Notes under the pieces: generated by a model | Databases searched by the model: none | Seen by the model: the letters and a program-made list of their open reading frames with translations, nothing else | What the model was told of the DNA's origin: nothing | In this document: positions 1 through 4,761 of the stretch, in pieces | Layout of the letters: every line of letters begins with the position of its first letter | How positions within the stretch are numbered: position 1 is the stretch's first letter | Assembly (NCBI GenBank): GCA_002401295.1 | Contig: NVSR01000001.1 | Location: forward strand, 102,920-110,516 | Reading direction: 5' to 3' | Source of the DNA: SAR324 cluster bacterium | GTDB taxonomy: Bacteria; SAR324; XYD2-FULL-50-16 | Length of the DNA: 7,597 nt | Program-made: the position numbers and the translations under genes

Positions 1-106
1 AAAATATAGAGTGAGAGCCTGCTGATGATTCATATTCTCCATCTCCATGACATGAGCGACATTTCTTATCTGCCAAGTCACTTCTTTCTTTCATTGTTTT
101 ATTCAT
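1..106 (-). CDS. Partial CxxCxGxG zinc-finger-like small protein (5' end only)
   Basis: Only the first 35 codons are in the window; the gene runs off the left edge. It begins MNKTMKERSDLADKK and then has CRSCHGDGEY at residues 16-25. This is one CxxCxGxG unit of the kind found in the DnaJ zinc-binding domain and in many small zinc proteins. A single unit gives two of the four ligands a zinc site needs, so a second CxxC would be expected beyond the edge. The ATG follows the repeat at 118-133 directly, and the GAGGA next to TACTG is its ribosome binding site. It is the outermost visible unit of the left arm. Function unknown; the zinc reading is inferred from one motif. Confidence 0.6.
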   Translation of the reverse strand, partial: MNKTMKERSDLADKKCRSCHGDGEYESSAGSHSIF

Positions 107-117
107 AATTTTATCCT

Positions 118-133
118 CAGTAGCAGTGGGTTT
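118..133 (-). repeat. Cassette-boundary repeat L4
   Basis: Read outward (minus strand): AAACCCACTGC then TACTGAGGA. It starts within the stop codon of the lipoprotein gene, and the GAGGA after the core forms the ribosome binding site of the next gene. Confidence 0.6.
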
Positions 134-587
134 AAAGATCACCATTCTTGATGGCATCTTGGATAGGTTTGGTTTGTGAATCTATAATTTTTTGGTTAAT
201 GCTTTTTTCTAATGGAGCATCCAATATCCTTACTCTTGCAGAAGCTATATCTTTGTCTAATTCGGTTCTTTTTATAACACCATTTACGCAGTCATTGGCT
301 TTATTTAGAATAGCTTCTTTCCCATGACTGATAATTTCATCTTCTTTAAATTTTATAGATTTTCCGAAAAGACCATTGGAATAACGCATTGTTAATCTGC
401 ATCCATCACCACTCCACTTGTTAAATTCAAGGTAACTAGATATGCTGTCAATGCCCGCTTTATCAAGTTTAATTGAGTTGATATTAAAAAACATATTTGA
501 CATTTCATCATTTTCATAATCCACATCATTTTCACAGCCACTTAACAAAATGGCAACTATTACTATCATCAACAACTTAATTTTCAT
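132..587 (-). CDS. Putative lipoprotein of unknown function
   Basis: 151 residues. Residues 1-18 form a lipoprotein signal: charged MKIK, a hydrophobic stretch, then the lipobox L15-S16-G17-C18. It should therefore be exported by Sec, lipidated on C18 and anchored to the inner or outer membrane. The mature part is hydrophilic, with C62 and C99 as the only further cysteines (a possible disulfide). I recognise no domain. The ATG overlaps the TGA of the upstream cysteine-rich gene by 4 bp (ATGA), so translation is probably coupled. It is the last gene of a three-gene unit between repeats L3 and L4, and its TAA lies in L4. The protein class is clear; its role is not. Confidence 0.8.
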   Translation of the reverse strand: MKIKLLMIVIVAILLSGCENDVDYENDEMSNMFFNINSIKLDKAGIDSISSYLEFNKWSGDGCRLTMRYSNGLFGKSIKFKEDEIISHGKEAILNKANDCVNGVIKRTELDKDIASARVRILDAPLEKSINQKIIDSQTKPIQDAIKNGDL

Positions 588-862
588 ATTCTTATCTCTC
601 TTTCTTTAAGTATTTTTTTGTATTCAATTGTGTGCTTACTTTGCAAAGCGGAAATTTCATTTCCTTGTCTTATTCTTACCTTTGTGAGAATTTCATCTCG
701 CCAAAAACTACACTTTTGAATATCAAGTATGTTTTCTCCATAATGCAACTCGTTGCACATAGATGCTAGATCAGCACCTCCTGGTATTAATATACCGTTG
801 TCACAAACATAAGACCCATCTTGATTTTTTGATACATCATAGCAAGTAAGGCATTTGGTCAT
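584..862 (-). CDS. Small cysteine-rich protein of unknown function
   Basis: 92 residues. The N-terminal half has five cysteines: C4 and C7 (CLTC), C20, C36 and C51 (KCSFWR). The C-terminal third (about 58-92) is charged and probably helical (QSKHTIEYKKILKERE). The cysteine spacing suggests a metal site or structural disulfides, but it matches no family I can name. There is no signal peptide, so it is probably cytoplasmic. The start overlaps the stop of a 20-residue peptide gene (ATGA), and its own stop overlaps the lipoprotein start in the same way. The three genes thus form a tight translationally coupled operon in one cassette. Confidence 0.72.
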   Translation of the reverse strand: MTKCLTCYDVSKNQDGSYVCDNGILIPGGADLASMCNELHYGENILDIQKCSFWRDEILTKVRIRQGNEISALQSKHTIEYKKILKEREIRI

Positions 863-921
863 AGTTTGATATTTTCCTCACATGTTCCTAGTACTTTATT
901 TGTTGTGCTAGTTTTACTCAT
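859..921 (-). CDS. 20-residue peptide gene at the head of a three-gene cassette
   Basis: Encodes MSKTSTTNKVLGTCEENIKL. The support is its position: a strong AAGGAG lies 6 nt before the ATG and 15-20 nt after repeat L3, and its TGA overlaps the ATG of the next gene (ATGA). The next gene has only a distant GAGGA of its own, so this minigene may serve mainly to bring ribosomes to it. It could equally be a real microprotein. It has no hydrophobic segment. Confidence 0.5.
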   Translation of the reverse strand: MSKTSTTNKVLGTCEENIKL

Positions 922-946
922 CTTCTACTCCTTAATTTTGTCGAAA

Positions 947-966
947 CAGTACCGGGCTATTTATTC
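947..966 (-). repeat. Cassette-boundary repeat L3
   Basis: Outward reading AATAAATAGCCCGG then TACTG. It lies 3-23 nt after the stop of the exported four-cysteine protein. It shares ATAGCCCG with right-arm repeat R5. Confidence 0.65.
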
Positions 967-969
967 GTC

Positions 970-1479
970 TTAATATCTTGTACTTAACTTTTGGTTTTTA
1001 TCATTTTCATAAAAGATATTTTCATCCAATAAACATTCATTTTTATGTTCAAAAATATATGAGAAGAATTCTTTTTCTTTTCTGTGAATTGATTTATCTT
1101 CCTGCTCACCATAAATTAGTGCTGAATTGAATTTTAGATCAACTACTCCTTGTAACTTAATTTTAGAAGTTTTTTCATTATTATAAACTTTTAAAGTATT
1201 TATTTCACAAAGAAGTGCTCTATTTTTAAAAGTAACCCCTTTAATGCCATCGTGCATGATATTATCAATATAATATTTAGTATAATCATCCCCATCCTGC
1301 GAGTCACAATTTTCCACACTAATACCTAAAAACATATAGCACAAATGAGATTTTTGCTTTTCACTCATACTATTTACATACTTTGAAAGCTCAGTATCTG
1401 CTACTGTTTCATTTGTTGTTATTCTATCTGCATTGATTGATAGCACGAATAATATTAACAAGATAATTATTTTTTTCAT
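970..1479 (-). CDS. Exported protein with four cysteines, function unknown
   Basis: 169 residues. A Sec signal peptide is plain: MKK, then a hydrophobic run to residue 15 and a probable cleavage after A17 (INA/DR). The mature protein is charged and has four cysteines (C47, C58, C91, C149), enough for two disulfides in the periplasm. I recognise no domain. The ATG follows the stop of the five-helix membrane gene by 3 nt, and its AAGGG ribosome binding site lies in the last codons of that gene. The two are therefore coupled and belong to one cassette (L2 to L3). A membrane protein and an exported partner translated together suggest a joint envelope role, which is inference. Confidence 0.78.
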   Translation of the reverse strand: MKKIIILLILFVLSINADRITTNETVADTELSKYVNSMSEKQKSHLCYMFLGISVENCDSQDGDDYTKYYIDNIMHDGIKGVTFKNRALLCEINTLKVYNNEKTSKIKLQGVVDLKFNSALIYGEQEDKSIHRKEKEFFSYIFEHKNECLLDENIFYENDKNQKLSTRY

Positions 1480-1482
1480 TCT

Positions 1483-2058
1483 TTACCCTTCTATACTTTG
1501 ATTTTTGTTTCTGTTAACCACTTTAAAAAAGACACCTAAAGCTAAGTAGAAAAGACCAATAACCCCAATAATGGGCATTACCATGAGAAAGGTTTTTTCA
1601 TACATATTAATAAAGGTAATTAACCCTCCAAATACAACAAAAGATAATACGAACGTAACTTTAGCCTGAGTGACTGTCACTTGGATTAAAGCATTAGGAT
1701 TGATTATTACACTATTCCCCTTGGATGAATATTTATCAGAAAACTCTAATACTAAAACAATCATCAGCACTATAGCAGCTAGTCCTGTTCCAATAAAGGT
1801 TGCGGTAAAAAGATTATTTCCAACTCCTCCTAATGACAATATAGGTGCAGTTTGTGTGACCAATAAAAGAGATAAAGAATATCCTATAGAAAGAAGCGCA
1901 GAGATGAAGAAACTTGTATTAATTACCTTTGAAAATTTTCTTGAGAAAGAAATCTTTTTACTTACTTTTAAAAGCATTAAAAGAAAAGATAAAAAGACGA
2001 AAGAGATTGTACCGATTAAAAGTACATATATAAGAGGTAGAATAGACTGTAACAACAT
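1483..2058 (-). CDS. Five-helix inner-membrane protein (left-arm copy)
   Basis: 191 residues with five predicted transmembrane helices at about 7-30, 47-67, 84-104, 133-151 and 157-180. Between them are a basic loop (31-44) and a polar loop (105-130). No transporter or enzyme motif is recognisable. The start is supported by AAGGA 6-10 nt before the ATG. The gene opens the L2-L3 cassette and is coupled to the exported protein downstream. The first 70 codons and the whole upstream region back to the TACTG core recur at the right end of the window on the other strand: 68 of 70 residues are identical, with 4 base changes in 210. This cassette is therefore present in both arms. Confidence 0.82.
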   Translation of the reverse strand: MLLQSILPLIYVLLIGTISFVFLSFLLMLLKVSKKISFSRKFSKVINTSFFISALLSIGYSLSLLLVTQTAPILSLGGVGNNLFTATFIGTGLAAIVLMIVLVLEFSDKYSSKGNSVIINPNALIQVTVTQAKVTFVLSFVVFGGLITFINMYEKTFLMVMPIIGVIGLFYLALGVFFKVVNRNKNQSIEG

Positions 2059-2137
2059 GTTAATTCCTTTTTTATTTAACTTACTATATAACTTTCTTTT
2101 GCTTCAAAATAATTGCATAATGCAATACGGAACAGTA
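1849..2137 (-). repeat. Long inverted duplicate of the membrane cassette, left copy
   Basis: Matches 7308-7597 in inverted orientation. Coding identity is about 98% (4 differences in 210 bp). The ~75-bp leader is more diverged, with about ten changes and one indel. Homology begins at the TACTG core and is absent upstream of it. The other limit is set by the window edge. Confidence 0.9.
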
Positions 2138-2153
2138 ATAGCGTATTATTTAG
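2133..2153 (-). repeat. Cassette-boundary repeat L2
   Basis: Outward reading TCTAAATAATACGCTAT then TACTG. The TAA of the upstream gene is within it. The 3' half nearly equals right-arm repeats R1 and R4, although the three cassettes carry unrelated genes. Confidence 0.75.
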
Positions 2154-2487
2154 ATTTTAATGAAGTAGCATAAGCTTCTTCGACAATACTTTTATCTATA
2201 ATTATTTCATCATACCAAGGCCACATAAAACCTCCACATCTAAAAATTGCCTTATCTCCATGATATTGAAAATGTAATATATAATCTTCAATACATTTTT
2301 GATTTTCTGTAAGTGATGGAGCAGATACTTTTTCAAATTGATGAAGACTTATTAGATGTCTTTCTTTACCATCATTCCATTCTTCAATATCATATTTATT
2401 ATATAGCGTCCAACTAACTATAATAATTGAAAATAACATAATCATTAAAGACTTGAAATTTATATATCTTTTTAAAGTTTTTTTCAT
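2146..2487 (-). CDS. Single-pass membrane-anchored protein, function unknown
   Basis: 113 residues from the ATG at 2487, which forms a TAATG overlap with the stop of the preceding membrane gene. A GTG two codons earlier (2493) is possible but sits only 4 nt from the AGGAG. The N terminus is basic (MKKTLKRYINFK), followed by one hydrophobic helix at about 12-29. A polar C-terminal domain of ~80 residues should face the periplasm. It has two cysteines (CIEDY and FRCGGF) and an aromatic FMWPWYD stretch. No known domain is recognised. It is the second gene of the L1-L2 cassette, and the stop falls in repeat L2. It is likely to act with its coupled two-helix partner. Confidence 0.75.
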   Translation of the reverse strand: MKKTLKRYINFKSLMIMLFSIIIVSWTLYNKYDIEEWNDGKERHLISLHQFEKVSAPSLTENQKCIEDYILHFQYHGDKAIFRCGGFMWPWYDEIIIDKSIVEEAYATSLKSK

Positions 2488-2759
2488 TACCACTTATCTC
2501 CTGAAAGTAAAAAATTACCAAAGAGACCAATTAATTGAAAGACAGAGAAAGCCATAAAAATTGCAAATGGAATACTTATCGTTGAGGCTACAAAGCTGAC
2601 AACTCCCACTTGTGTTCTCTCCCATTTATTTAAGTATTCTGTATATGATTTACTCGTAAATAATAGCGTCAATATTGCAACAATAAAAGCATATATATAA
2701 AGTACTGCTTTATATTGTGATAAATACAACAATACTTCCCATCCTAGTAAACTACTCAT
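2487..2759 (-). CDS. Small two-helix membrane protein
   Basis: 90 residues with hydrophobic segments at about 16-35 and 52-82; the second is long enough for one helix plus a re-entrant part, or for two short helices. The linker between them (36-50) is polar and contains basic residues. No family recognised. The start is supported by AAGGAG 5 nt before the ATG, just downstream of repeat L1. The stop overlaps the start of the next membrane-anchored gene (TAATG). The two form a coupled pair filling one cassette, which suggests a small membrane complex, though nothing in the sequence tells its job. Confidence 0.75.
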   Translation of the reverse strand: MSSLLGWEVLLYLSQYKAVLYIYAFIVAILTLLFTSKSYTEYLNKWERTQVGVVSFVASTISIPFAIFMAFSVFQLIGLFGNFLLSGDKW

Positions 2760-2782
2760 ATTTTCTCCTTGTTTAATTAATT

Positions 2783-2799
2783 CAGTATCGGTAGGTTTC
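2783..2799 (-). repeat. Cassette-boundary repeat L1
   Basis: Outward reading AAACCTACCGA then TACTG. It begins at the stop codon of the acyl-carrier-like gene. It belongs to the CCGATACTG subtype shared with L0, R2 and R9. Confidence 0.68.
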
Positions 2800-3077
2800 T
2801 ATGCCACTATTCTATTTTGATTCACCATGATTTTTTCAATGGTATTAACAATATCTCCAACTGTTTTAAGGTCTTCCCATACATCGTTCATAATAAAGAG
2901 ACCAAATCTCTTTTCAATTGGTTCCCTAAGTGTCATAATTTCAATACTTTCAATTAATGTTGATTCATCAATATCATCATCTAAAGTAAAATCTTTTAAT
3001 TTTTTGATTGCTTCAAAAGATATTTCATCTCTATTCTTTACAGTAGAAATAGTTGTTATTTCGTTGCCCATAGTCAT
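2799..3077 (-). CDS. Acyl-carrier-protein-like protein
   Basis: 92 residues. Residues 22-80 align by eye to the acyl carrier fold: helix I with EAIKKL, an acidic loop DDDIDEST, helix II with ESIEIMTLREPIEKRFG, and helix III with KTVGDIVNTIE. In the family, DSL holds the serine that receives phosphopantetheine; here the aligned motif is E43-S44-I45, followed by E46. The serine and the following acidic helix are kept, but the flanking residues are unusual. It may be a specialised carrier, or one that is no longer modified. It is the first gene of the left arm, right after the outward promoter and repeat L0. No acyltransferase or synthase gene is nearby, so any partner lies elsewhere. AAGGA lies 7 nt before the ATG. 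Confidence 0.62.
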   Translation of the reverse strand: MTMGNEITTISTVKNRDEISFEAIKKLKDFTLDDDIDESTLIESIEIMTLREPIEKRFGLFIMNDVWEDLKTVGDIVNTIEKIMVNQNRIVA

Positions 3078-3102
3078 CTTATAATCCTTTGTTTGGTGTC
3101 AG

Positions 3103-3120
3103 CAGTATCGGTATCTTTAA
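3103..3120 (-). repeat. First left-arm boundary repeat L0 (candidate left attachment site)
   Basis: Outward reading TTTAAAGATACCGA then TACTGCTGAC. It lies ~60 nt downstream of the left outward promoter and is the repeat closest to the recombinase on this side, where new cassettes might enter. Repeat R2 continues in nearly the same way (ACCGATACTGCTCTGAC). Confidence 0.62.
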
Positions 3121-3164
3121 AGTTTTTCTTGACTTCTATTAAAAAGCTCTAAAACCCTTTTCAT
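3117..3164 (-). CDS. Possible 15-residue leader peptide of the left arm
   Basis: The frame ATG to TAA encodes MKRVLELFNRSQEKL. The ATG lies 7 nt after the TATACT -10 box, so the transcript would start at or next to the start codon (a leaderless message). The TAA overlaps repeat L0. No ribosome binding site is possible. It may be a chance frame. Confidence 0.22.
   Translation of the reverse strand: MKRVLELFNRSQEKL
3121..3134 (+). repeat. Fourth copy of the recombinase-flank 14-mer
   Basis: AGTTTTTCTTGACT differs by one base from the 14-mer AGTTTCTCTTGACT that ends both flanks of the recombinase module. It faces the copy at 3193-3206. No good -10 follows on the plus strand, so it may be a protein-binding site and not a promoter. 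Confidence 0.4.
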
Positions 3165-3170
3165 GTCACA

Positions 3171-3198
3171 AGTATAGCACATATATTCACAAAGTCAA
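3171..3198 (-). promoter_or_regulatory. Outward promoter into the left arm
   Basis: On the minus strand, TTGACT (3198-3193), a 16-bp spacer and TATACT (3176-3171), directed away from the recombinase into the left arm. The -35 abuts the palindrome at 3200-3217. Most left-arm genes follow repeats without strong promoters of their own, so this promoter plausibly serves the proximal cassettes, like Pc of an integron. Confidence 0.65.
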
Positions 3199-3230
3199 GA
3201 GAAACTATAAAGTTTCTTATACTTATAATG
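3193..3230. repeat. Left terminal inverted repeat of the recombinase module
   Basis: Begins AGTCAAGAGAAACT and continues to the end of the recombinase gene. The reverse complement of the right flank (from 4437 inward) starts with the same 14 bp and stays similar for about 35 bp with small gaps. The recombinase gene thus sits between inverted ends. Confidence 0.6.
3200..3217. promoter_or_regulatory. Palindromic binding site at left promoter
   Basis: AGAAACT-ATAA-AGTTTCT is a perfect 7-bp inverted repeat with a 4-bp centre, touching the -35 of the left outward promoter. It may be an operator, or a dif-like core (arms around a 6-bp TATAAA centre) for the recombinase itself. Confidence 0.55.
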
Positions 3231-4347
3231 AATTTAGTATATTTTTCACCTGCTTAAAGGACTTCTCGGAGGCAAAAGCATAAAAATCTAATGACTCTTT
3301 ATCGGTGTGCCTTAATAGTTTTGATATCTTCTCTCTCGATACCCCTTTAGCTAATAGGTAAGTAGCGTAACTGCGTCTTAGCCCGTGGCTATCCATAGGC
3401 TTAGTAATCCCTGCGTGTCTAAGGTATCGTTTGATTAAGTCATAAAGACTCTTTTCCGCATATTCCTTAAAGCCTCTAGTGTAAAAGAAGTACTTAGTTT
3501 TAACCTTATGCTCTTTCCTATATACAAGGTCTAACTCATATTCTTTTTCAATAAGATCATAAAAGACAAACACATACCCATCTATATCATTCTTGCCTTT
3601 GATGTACATTTGTAAATATTTTTCACCATCTATTGTTTTGGTGCTAACATCATCATTCTTAACGCTTCTAAGCTCTAAAGCTCTCAATCCTGTAAAAGAC
3701 TCTATCTTCATCAATAAAGTTGGTTGTGCCCTATTAGGATGATTATTCTTGTATGTTCTTATTGAAGCAATGAAATCTACAAACTCATCAGGTTCTAAAT
3801 ACTTAACTGATTTACTAGGAACACTCTTTACAGGAGATTTAGCCCTTTTACCTACAGGAGTGATCCCAATATCAAAAATAAAGTTATCATCATCTATAGA
3901 ATATTTATCCATGAAAGAAAAAAGGCTTCTTATTTGAGTGTAATAATTCTTTCTAGTCCACTCACTATAATCAGTAAATTTCAGCTCTATGTATGTATTA
4001 ATAATATTGGTGTCAATATCTCTTATTGATTTTAGCTTCTTAACTGTAATCAGGTATTGGTGCAGCTTCAGCAGAGGAACACTAAAAGTACCATGAGCTT
4101 TAATTCCATTTGTCTTAATGGACTTTGTAACATCATTAAGCTTGTCGTGTGTAGATGCGCTCATAATCTTTAGTTGCCAAAGCTTGCGGTCAAAGTATTT
4201 TAGCTTTTGCTCTTTAGCCTTCTTTTTATCATCAGAATAGCCATCTTGCACCTTTTGATGCTCAACCTTATCTTGTAGGAAGTACTTTATCCATAAGAGT
4301 AGATCTTGGCTAAAATTATTAGATTGTTCTAATTGTTCTTTTTTCAT
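3223..4347 (-). CDS. XerH-like tyrosine recombinase (putative cassette integrase)
   Basis: 374 residues. The N-terminal core-binding half (about 5-160) has LLLWI, PLLKLHQYL, TRKNYY and SLFSFMDK, which I recall from XerH of Helicobacter and Campylobacter. The catalytic half carries a full set: R222 (FTGLRALELR), K252 (IKGKND), H321 and R324 (HGLRRS), H347 (LLRHTDKES) and nucleophile Y356 (DFYAF), with the usual H-to-Y spacing. It should cut and rejoin DNA through a 3'-phosphotyrosine. The extra helix (I2) that marks integron IntI proteins is not visible between residues 260 and 320, so this is not a standard IntI. Its own promoter lies in the palindrome at 4406-4437. It sits between two outward cassette arms and inverted flanks, so it is the likely agent of cassette movement. 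That role is inference. Confidence 0.9.
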   Translation of the reverse strand: MKKEQLEQSNNFSQDLLLWIKYFLQDKVEHQKVQDGYSDDKKKAKEQKLKYFDRKLWQLKIMSASTHDKLNDVTKSIKTNGIKAHGTFSVPLLKLHQYLITVKKLKSIRDIDTNIINTYIELKFTDYSEWTRKNYYTQIRSLFSFMDKYSIDDDNFIFDIGITPVGKRAKSPVKSVPSKSVKYLEPDEFVDFIASIRTYKNNHPNRAQPTLLMKIESFTGLRALELRSVKNDDVSTKTIDGEKYLQMYIKGKNDIDGYVFVFYDLIEKEYELDLVYRKEHKVKTKYFFYTRGFKEYAEKSLYDLIKRYLRHAGITKPMDSHGLRRSYATYLLAKGVSREKISKLLRHTDKESLDFYAFASEKSFKQVKNILNSL

Positions 4348-4382
4348 TGGTATCTTTCTCTATAATAGTAAAATCTATTGTA

Positions 4383-4411
4383 ATATTAACCAATAAATAA
4401 ACATAAGTCAA
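4383..4411 (-). promoter_or_regulatory. Promoter of the recombinase gene
   Basis: Minus strand: TTGACT (4411-4406), 17-bp spacer, TAATAT (4388-4383). The start of transcription would be ~30 nt before the ATG at 4347. Its -35 is one half of the 32-bp palindrome shared with the right outward promoter. Confidence 0.65.
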
Positions 4412-4437
4412 GAAATACTTATAAGTTTCTCTTGACT
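4406..4437. promoter_or_regulatory. 32-bp palindrome joining two divergent promoters
   Basis: AGTCAAGAAATAC, TTATAA, GTTTCTCTTGACT: 14 of 16 base pairs of the inverted repeat are kept. The two ends are the -35 boxes of the recombinase promoter and of the right-arm promoter. A protein bound here would control both. The 13-6-13 layout also resembles a Xer dif site, so the binder could be the recombinase itself (autoregulation). It is the right terminal repeat of the recombinase module. Confidence 0.6.
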
Positions 4438-4460
4438 ATATGAAATCAATCTGCTACAAT
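4432..4460 (+). promoter_or_regulatory. Outward promoter into the right arm
   Basis: TTGACT (4432-4437), 17-bp spacer, TACAAT (4455-4460), directed into the right arm. The upstream 14-mer AGTTTCTCTTGACT is identical to that of the left outward promoter, so both arms probably respond to the same regulator. Confidence 0.68.
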
Positions 4461-4578
4461 GACACTCAAGATACATATTTAAGTTATTTTCTTCGCGTGG
4501 TTTGTCTATTTAATAGATGGTGGGATTAGTGAGGTTAGCGTGGTATCGCCTCTTTCTTTTACAAGAAAAGGAGATAAC

Positions 4579-4635
4579 TTGAAACTGTTATTTATAATTG
4601 TGGTTTTGATGGTACTTGCGATACCGTTGCATTAA
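4579..4635 (+). CDS. 18-residue hydrophobic peptide (possible type I toxin or leader peptide)
   Basis: TTG start with AAGGAG 5 nt upstream; encodes MKLLFIIVVLMVLAIPLH, almost wholly hydrophobic and long enough for one membrane helix. In size and composition it resembles the Ibs class of type I toxins (18-19 residues). The ribosome site lies in a hairpin (about 4552-4573), and the coding part takes part in two longer pairings. A promoter-like TTGACT/TAAAAT on the minus strand (4708-4680) would give an antisense RNA across it. It could instead be a non-functional frame in the attachment region. Not recognised by homology. Confidence 0.4.
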   Translation: MKLLFIIVVLMVLAIPLH

Positions 4636-4669
4636 AGAATAGGGGTTAAACCCTGTTCCACAATTATAA
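4592..4669. repeat. 12-bp perfect inverted repeat enclosing repeat R0
   Basis: TTATAATTGTGG at 4592-4603 and CCACAATTATAA at 4658-4669, 54 bp apart. The space between holds GGTA-N7-TACC (4611-4625) and the R0 hairpin, so one strand could fold into a branched structure. No other boundary repeat in the window has such an outer stem. Confidence 0.6.
4638..4659 (+). repeat. Variant boundary repeat R0 (candidate right attachment site)
   Basis: AATAGGGGTT, A, AACCCTGTT then CC. It has the hairpin layout of repeat R7 (AACAGGGCT ... AGCCTGTT), including one unpaired G, but the TACTG core is replaced by TTCCA. It is the first repeat-like element of the right arm. Confidence 0.42.
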
Positions 4670-4679
4670 GTGTATCTGT

Positions 4680-4708
4680 ATTTTACTCTTTTTGATTTAA
4701 TAAGTCAA
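4680..4708 (-). promoter_or_regulatory. Possible antisense promoter
   Basis: Minus strand TTGACT (4708-4703), 17-bp spacer, TAAAAT (4685-4680). Transcription would start near 4673 and run across R0 and the hydrophobic peptide gene. Promoter-like strings are common in AT-rich DNA, so this is tentative. Confidence 0.33.
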
Positions 4709-4739
4709 TTTGAGTCAAGATGAGTGAAATATATACAAT
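4703..4739 (+). promoter_or_regulatory. Possible promoter of the first right-arm gene with phased repeats
   Basis: TTGAGT (4710-4715), 18-bp spacer, TACAAT (4734-4739), 22 nt before the ATG at 4762. Three direct repeats AGTCAA, AGTCAA, AGTGAA start at 4703, 4713 and 4723, exactly one helical turn apart, and could bind a regulator. Confidence 0.4.
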
Positions 4740-4761
4740 TTCTAAAGGAGAAGATTAGACT

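Larger units (their letters stand above)
4467..4761 (+). other. Structured leader of the right arm (gene-poor region)
   Basis: The 414 bp between the recombinase and the first sizeable right-arm gene hold the promoters above, this leader, a tiny hydrophobic frame and repeat R0. Visible structures: TCTAT-TTA-ATAGA (about 4505-4517); TTTCTT-TTAC-AAGAAA just before, and partly pairing with, the AAGGAG at 4568-4573; GGTATCGC (4542-4549) complementary to GCGATACC (4618-4625); and TTATAATTGTGG (4592-4603) complementary to CCACAATTATAA (4658-4669). By position it could be the attI-like recombination platform or a regulatory RNA leader. No tRNA is seen. Confidence 0.45.

Noticed and set aside
1670..2173. 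Long open frame on the plus strand over the membrane gene
   Set aside because: It is antisense to a gene with clear membrane helices, a good ribosome site and a near-identical second copy; the frame is a by-product of that gene's codon use. The matching frame at 7366-7590 has the same cause.
2827..3084. Open frame on the plus strand over the acyl-carrier-like gene
   Set aside because: It has no ribosome binding site, runs against the arm, and overlaps a gene with family-like motifs.
3223..4347. Calling the recombinase an integron integrase (IntI)
   Set aside because: The catalytic residues fit any tyrosine recombinase. The extra IntI helix is not visible, and the N-terminal half looks like XerH.
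4494..4552. A tRNA-like or other known RNA in the right-arm leader
   Set aside because: The GC-richer stretch has short stems but no cloverleaf, no GTTC-like T loop and no acceptor stem.
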